From DATBFX01 sp036558305 (GTDB taxonomy: Bacteria > Chloroflexota > Chloroflexia > Thermomicrobiales > UBA6265), in assembly GCA_036558305.1 (NCBI GenBank), contig DATBFX010000132.1:1-15480 (forward strand): DNA of 15,480 nt. The letters run 5' to 3'. The stretch's first letter is position 1, and each line of letters begins with the position of its first letter. The position numbers were made by a program, and so were the translations under genes. Below the pieces are notes generated by a model. It did no database searches. It had not been told where the DNA came from and worked only from the letters and a program-made list of their open reading frames with translations. This document shows, in pieces, positions 14,149-15,480 of the stretch.

Positions 14149-15330
14149 TTGGCGCTGGTGCCGGGGCGGCTGACTCCCTGGTTGGCCGAGGGGCTGGCGC
14201 GGGCGGGCACCAACGCCCCGTTCGGGGAGGCCTGCCGGCTGGTGGCCCACTTCACCGGGACGACCGTGGCCGCGGCGACGGCGCGGCGCCTGACCGAGGC
14301 GGCGGGGGCGGCCTGGGTGCAGTTGGAGTTGGCGGCGACCGCCCGGCTCGAGGCGGACCCCGGTGGGGCGGCCGCGGGCCCCGCCGCCGCCGGCGACGTG
14401 CAGCAACTCAGTGTCGACGGCGTCTTCGCCCCCCTGGTGGGCGGGGAGTGGCGCGAGGTCAAGCTGGTGACACTCGGCGACGTGGTGGTCACGGGCGAGG
14501 AGATCCACACGACCGCCCTTTCCTATTTTGCCCGGATGACCGACCACGAGACCTTCGGGCGGCAGGCGCTGGCCGAACTGCACCGGCGGGGGACGTTTGC
14601 CGTGCCGACGGTGGTGGCGGTGGCGGACGGGGCGGACTGGATTCAGGGCTTCGTCGACCTGCACCGACCGGACGCGGTGCGGGTGCTCGACTTCGCCCAC
14701 GCTTTGGGCTACCTGGCCGCGGCGGCGCGGGAAGCGACCGGGGCGGGCACGGCGGCGACCAGCGAGTGGCTGGCGACCTGGGCGCACGAACTGCGGCACG
14801 GCACGCCGGCGAAGGTGCTGGCGGCATTGGCGGAGTTGCCGGCCGGAGAGGCCCGCGACGAGGCGGTGGGCTACCTGGAGGCGCGGCGGGAGCGGATCCG
14901 CTACGCGGCGTTTGCCGCCGCCGGCTATCCGCTCGGCAGCGGCTGCGCCGAGAGCGCGGCCAAGACCGTGGTGCAGGCGCGGCTGTGCGGCGGGGGGATG
15001 CGGTGGGCGCCCGACCACGTTGACCCCATGCTCGGTCTGCGCACAGTGCTGTGTGGCGATCGCTGGGACGAGGTCTGGCCGCAGATCGCCGGCCAGTTGC
15101 GGACCCAGGCGCGGCTGGCCGGCGCCGATCGCCGCGCCGCTCGCTTGGCGCGGTCCGCTCCGCCGCCTCAGGTGTCGGTGCCGCCGCCCCCGCCGCCCAT
15201 CCCGAGCGCCTCGCCGACCCGTCCCCAACTCGTCGTCAACGGTCGCCCGACGAAGGACCACCCCTGGAAGCGTGGCCTGCGCGCCCGCCGCCCAGGCCAC
15301 CTCGACCCACCCGCTCTCCGAAAACTCTGA
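14149..15330 (+). CDS. ISKra4-family transposase, second frame (catalytic part)
   Basis: Open frame in +1 relation to the upstream part; the listed start (TTG) is only the first possible codon, since the frame is open through the shift site and translation probably enters by frameshift. It carries the DDE catalytic triad. Asp90 is in LSVDGVFAPLV, Asp160 in VAVADGADWIQGF, and Glu268 in GSGCAESAAKTVVQARL, followed by the family's GGGMRW. The C-terminal tail after residue 330 is Pro-rich and ends inside the right terminal inverted repeat. The catalytic core is intact, so the enzyme could be active if the two frames are joined. Confidence 0.85.
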   Translation: MALVPGRLTPWLAEGLARAGTNAPFGEACRLVAHFTGTTVAAATARRLTEAAGAAWVQLELAATARLEADPGGAAAGPAAAGDVQQLSVDGVFAPLVGGEWREVKLVTLGDVVVTGEEIHTTALSYFARMTDHETFGRQALAELHRRGTFAVPTVVAVADGADWIQGFVDLHRPDAVRVLDFAHALGYLAAAAREATGAGTAATSEWLATWAHELRHGTPAKVLAALAELPAGEARDEAVGYLEARRERIRYAAFAAAGYPLGSGCAESAAKTVVQARLCGGGMRWAPDHVDPMLGLRTVLCGDRWDEVWPQIAGQLRTQARLAGADRRAARLARSAPPPQVSVPPPPPPIPSASPTRPQLVVNGRPTKDHPWKRGLRARRPGHLDPPALRKL

Positions 15331-15339
15331 CGCGCACAC
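15318..15339 (-). repeat. Right terminal inverted repeat of the ISKra4-type element, containing the transposase stop
   Basis: The partner of 13716-13737. The TGA at 15328-15330 that ends the transposase lies within it, so the last residues (LRKL) are encoded by the repeat. Confidence 0.88.
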
Positions 15340-15355
15340 GACGGCGGCGAACCCA

Positions 15356-15384
15356 TTGACAGGTGCCCTTCGGTCACGTAGTCT
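15356..15384 (+). promoter_or_regulatory. Possible promoter for the gene at the right edge
   Basis: TTGACA (15356-15361), a 17-nt spacer and TAGTCT (15379-15384), the latter only three of six matches to the -10 consensus. A small palindrome CGTAG-T-CTACG (15377-15387) overlaps the -10 and might be an operator. It begins 16 bp past the ISKra4-type element. Confidence 0.45.
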
Positions 15385-15425
15385 ACGGACCGGCGGGGTA
15401 GGCCTGCCGTAGGAAGGGCCAGACT

Positions 15426-15480
15426 GTGACCCGTTACTGGGTGCCAAACAGGATCGGCATCGGTGCTCCGTTCGCGGAGC
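15426..15480 (+). CDS. Start of an unidentified gene, cut by the window edge
   Basis: From the GTG at 15426 a frame of 18 codons runs open to the end, beginning (M)TRYWVPNRIGIGAPFAE. AGGAAGGG lies about 8 nt upstream, and a promoter-like TTGACA lies 65 nt upstream. The peptide is not shadowed by another gene. It is too short to identify, and no function is assigned. Confidence 0.45.
   Translation, partial: MTRYWVPNRIGIGAPFAE

Larger units (their letters stand above)
13716..15339 (+). mobile_element. ISKra4-family insertion sequence
   Basis: A 1,624-bp element bounded by 22-bp terminal inverted repeats with one mismatch (13716-13737 and 15318-15339), enclosing a transposase split into two frames. 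The right repeat contains the transposase stop codon. Size, split coding region and catalytic motifs fit the ISKra4 family. No target-site duplication is evident in the bases directly flanking the repeats. Confidence 0.87.

Noticed and set aside
13687..15447. A 586-codon minus-strand frame over the ISKra4-type element.
   Set aside because: Spans both terminal repeats and has no motif; shadow of the transposase.
1..15480. tRNA, rRNA and riboswitches.
   Set aside because: No cloverleaf, rRNA-like or known aptamer sequence was recognised on reading; no covariance search could be run.

Overview
The window is very GC-rich, and most long open frames are shadows of real genes on the opposite strand. 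A proline/threonine/alanine low-complexity lipoprotein, a predicted-ATPase regulator with a LuxR-type C-terminus, and IS1182- and ISKra4-type insertion sequences together suggest a Chloroflexota (Thermomicrobia-like) bacterium. This placement is inferred from gene style; there is no rRNA or other marker gene in the window.

Left block (1-4719, minus strand): the 5' end of a hydantoinase B (hyuB-like) gene runs off the left edge. Upstream of it lie a disordered Pro/Thr-rich lipoprotein, a small VOC (glyoxalase/bleomycin-resistance fold) protein, and a complete hydantoinase A (hyuA-like) gene. The A and B halves of an ATP-dependent hydantoinase/oxoprolinase are usually adjacent; here two unrelated genes separate them. 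The VOC gene has its own TTGACA promoter, with a 20-bp dyad filling the spacer.

Centre (4720-9260, plus strand): divergent from hyuA is a 922-residue regulator with an N-terminal excisionase-type HTH, an NB-ARC-like ATPase, a TPR-like region and a C-terminal LuxR HTH. Its coding frame carries an in-frame GGGGGCA tandem repeat flanked by a perfect 17-bp inverted repeat. After a hairpin comes an exported protein joining a SnoaL-like domain to two cupin-like segments. A run of three hairpins follows it.

Mobile block 1 (about 9279-11911): an intact IS1182-family transposase (minus) and a SAM methyltransferase (plus) lie divergently between inverted copies of GTTGAAAAA. This may be an IS with a passenger methyltransferase.

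TetR operon (11917-13585, minus): a TetR regulator, a VOC protein and a cupin form a compact operon. It is read from a near-consensus promoter (TTGACA-N17-TATGAT) with a perfect 15-bp operator-like palindrome just downstream. This looks like an autoregulated small-molecule response or detoxification unit.

Mobile block 2 (13716-15339, plus): an ISKra4-family element with 22-bp inverted repeats (one mismatch) and a transposase split by a +1 frame change at TTTTTCCCCC. Beyond it, a promoter-like sequence precedes what looks like the start of another gene running off the right edge.
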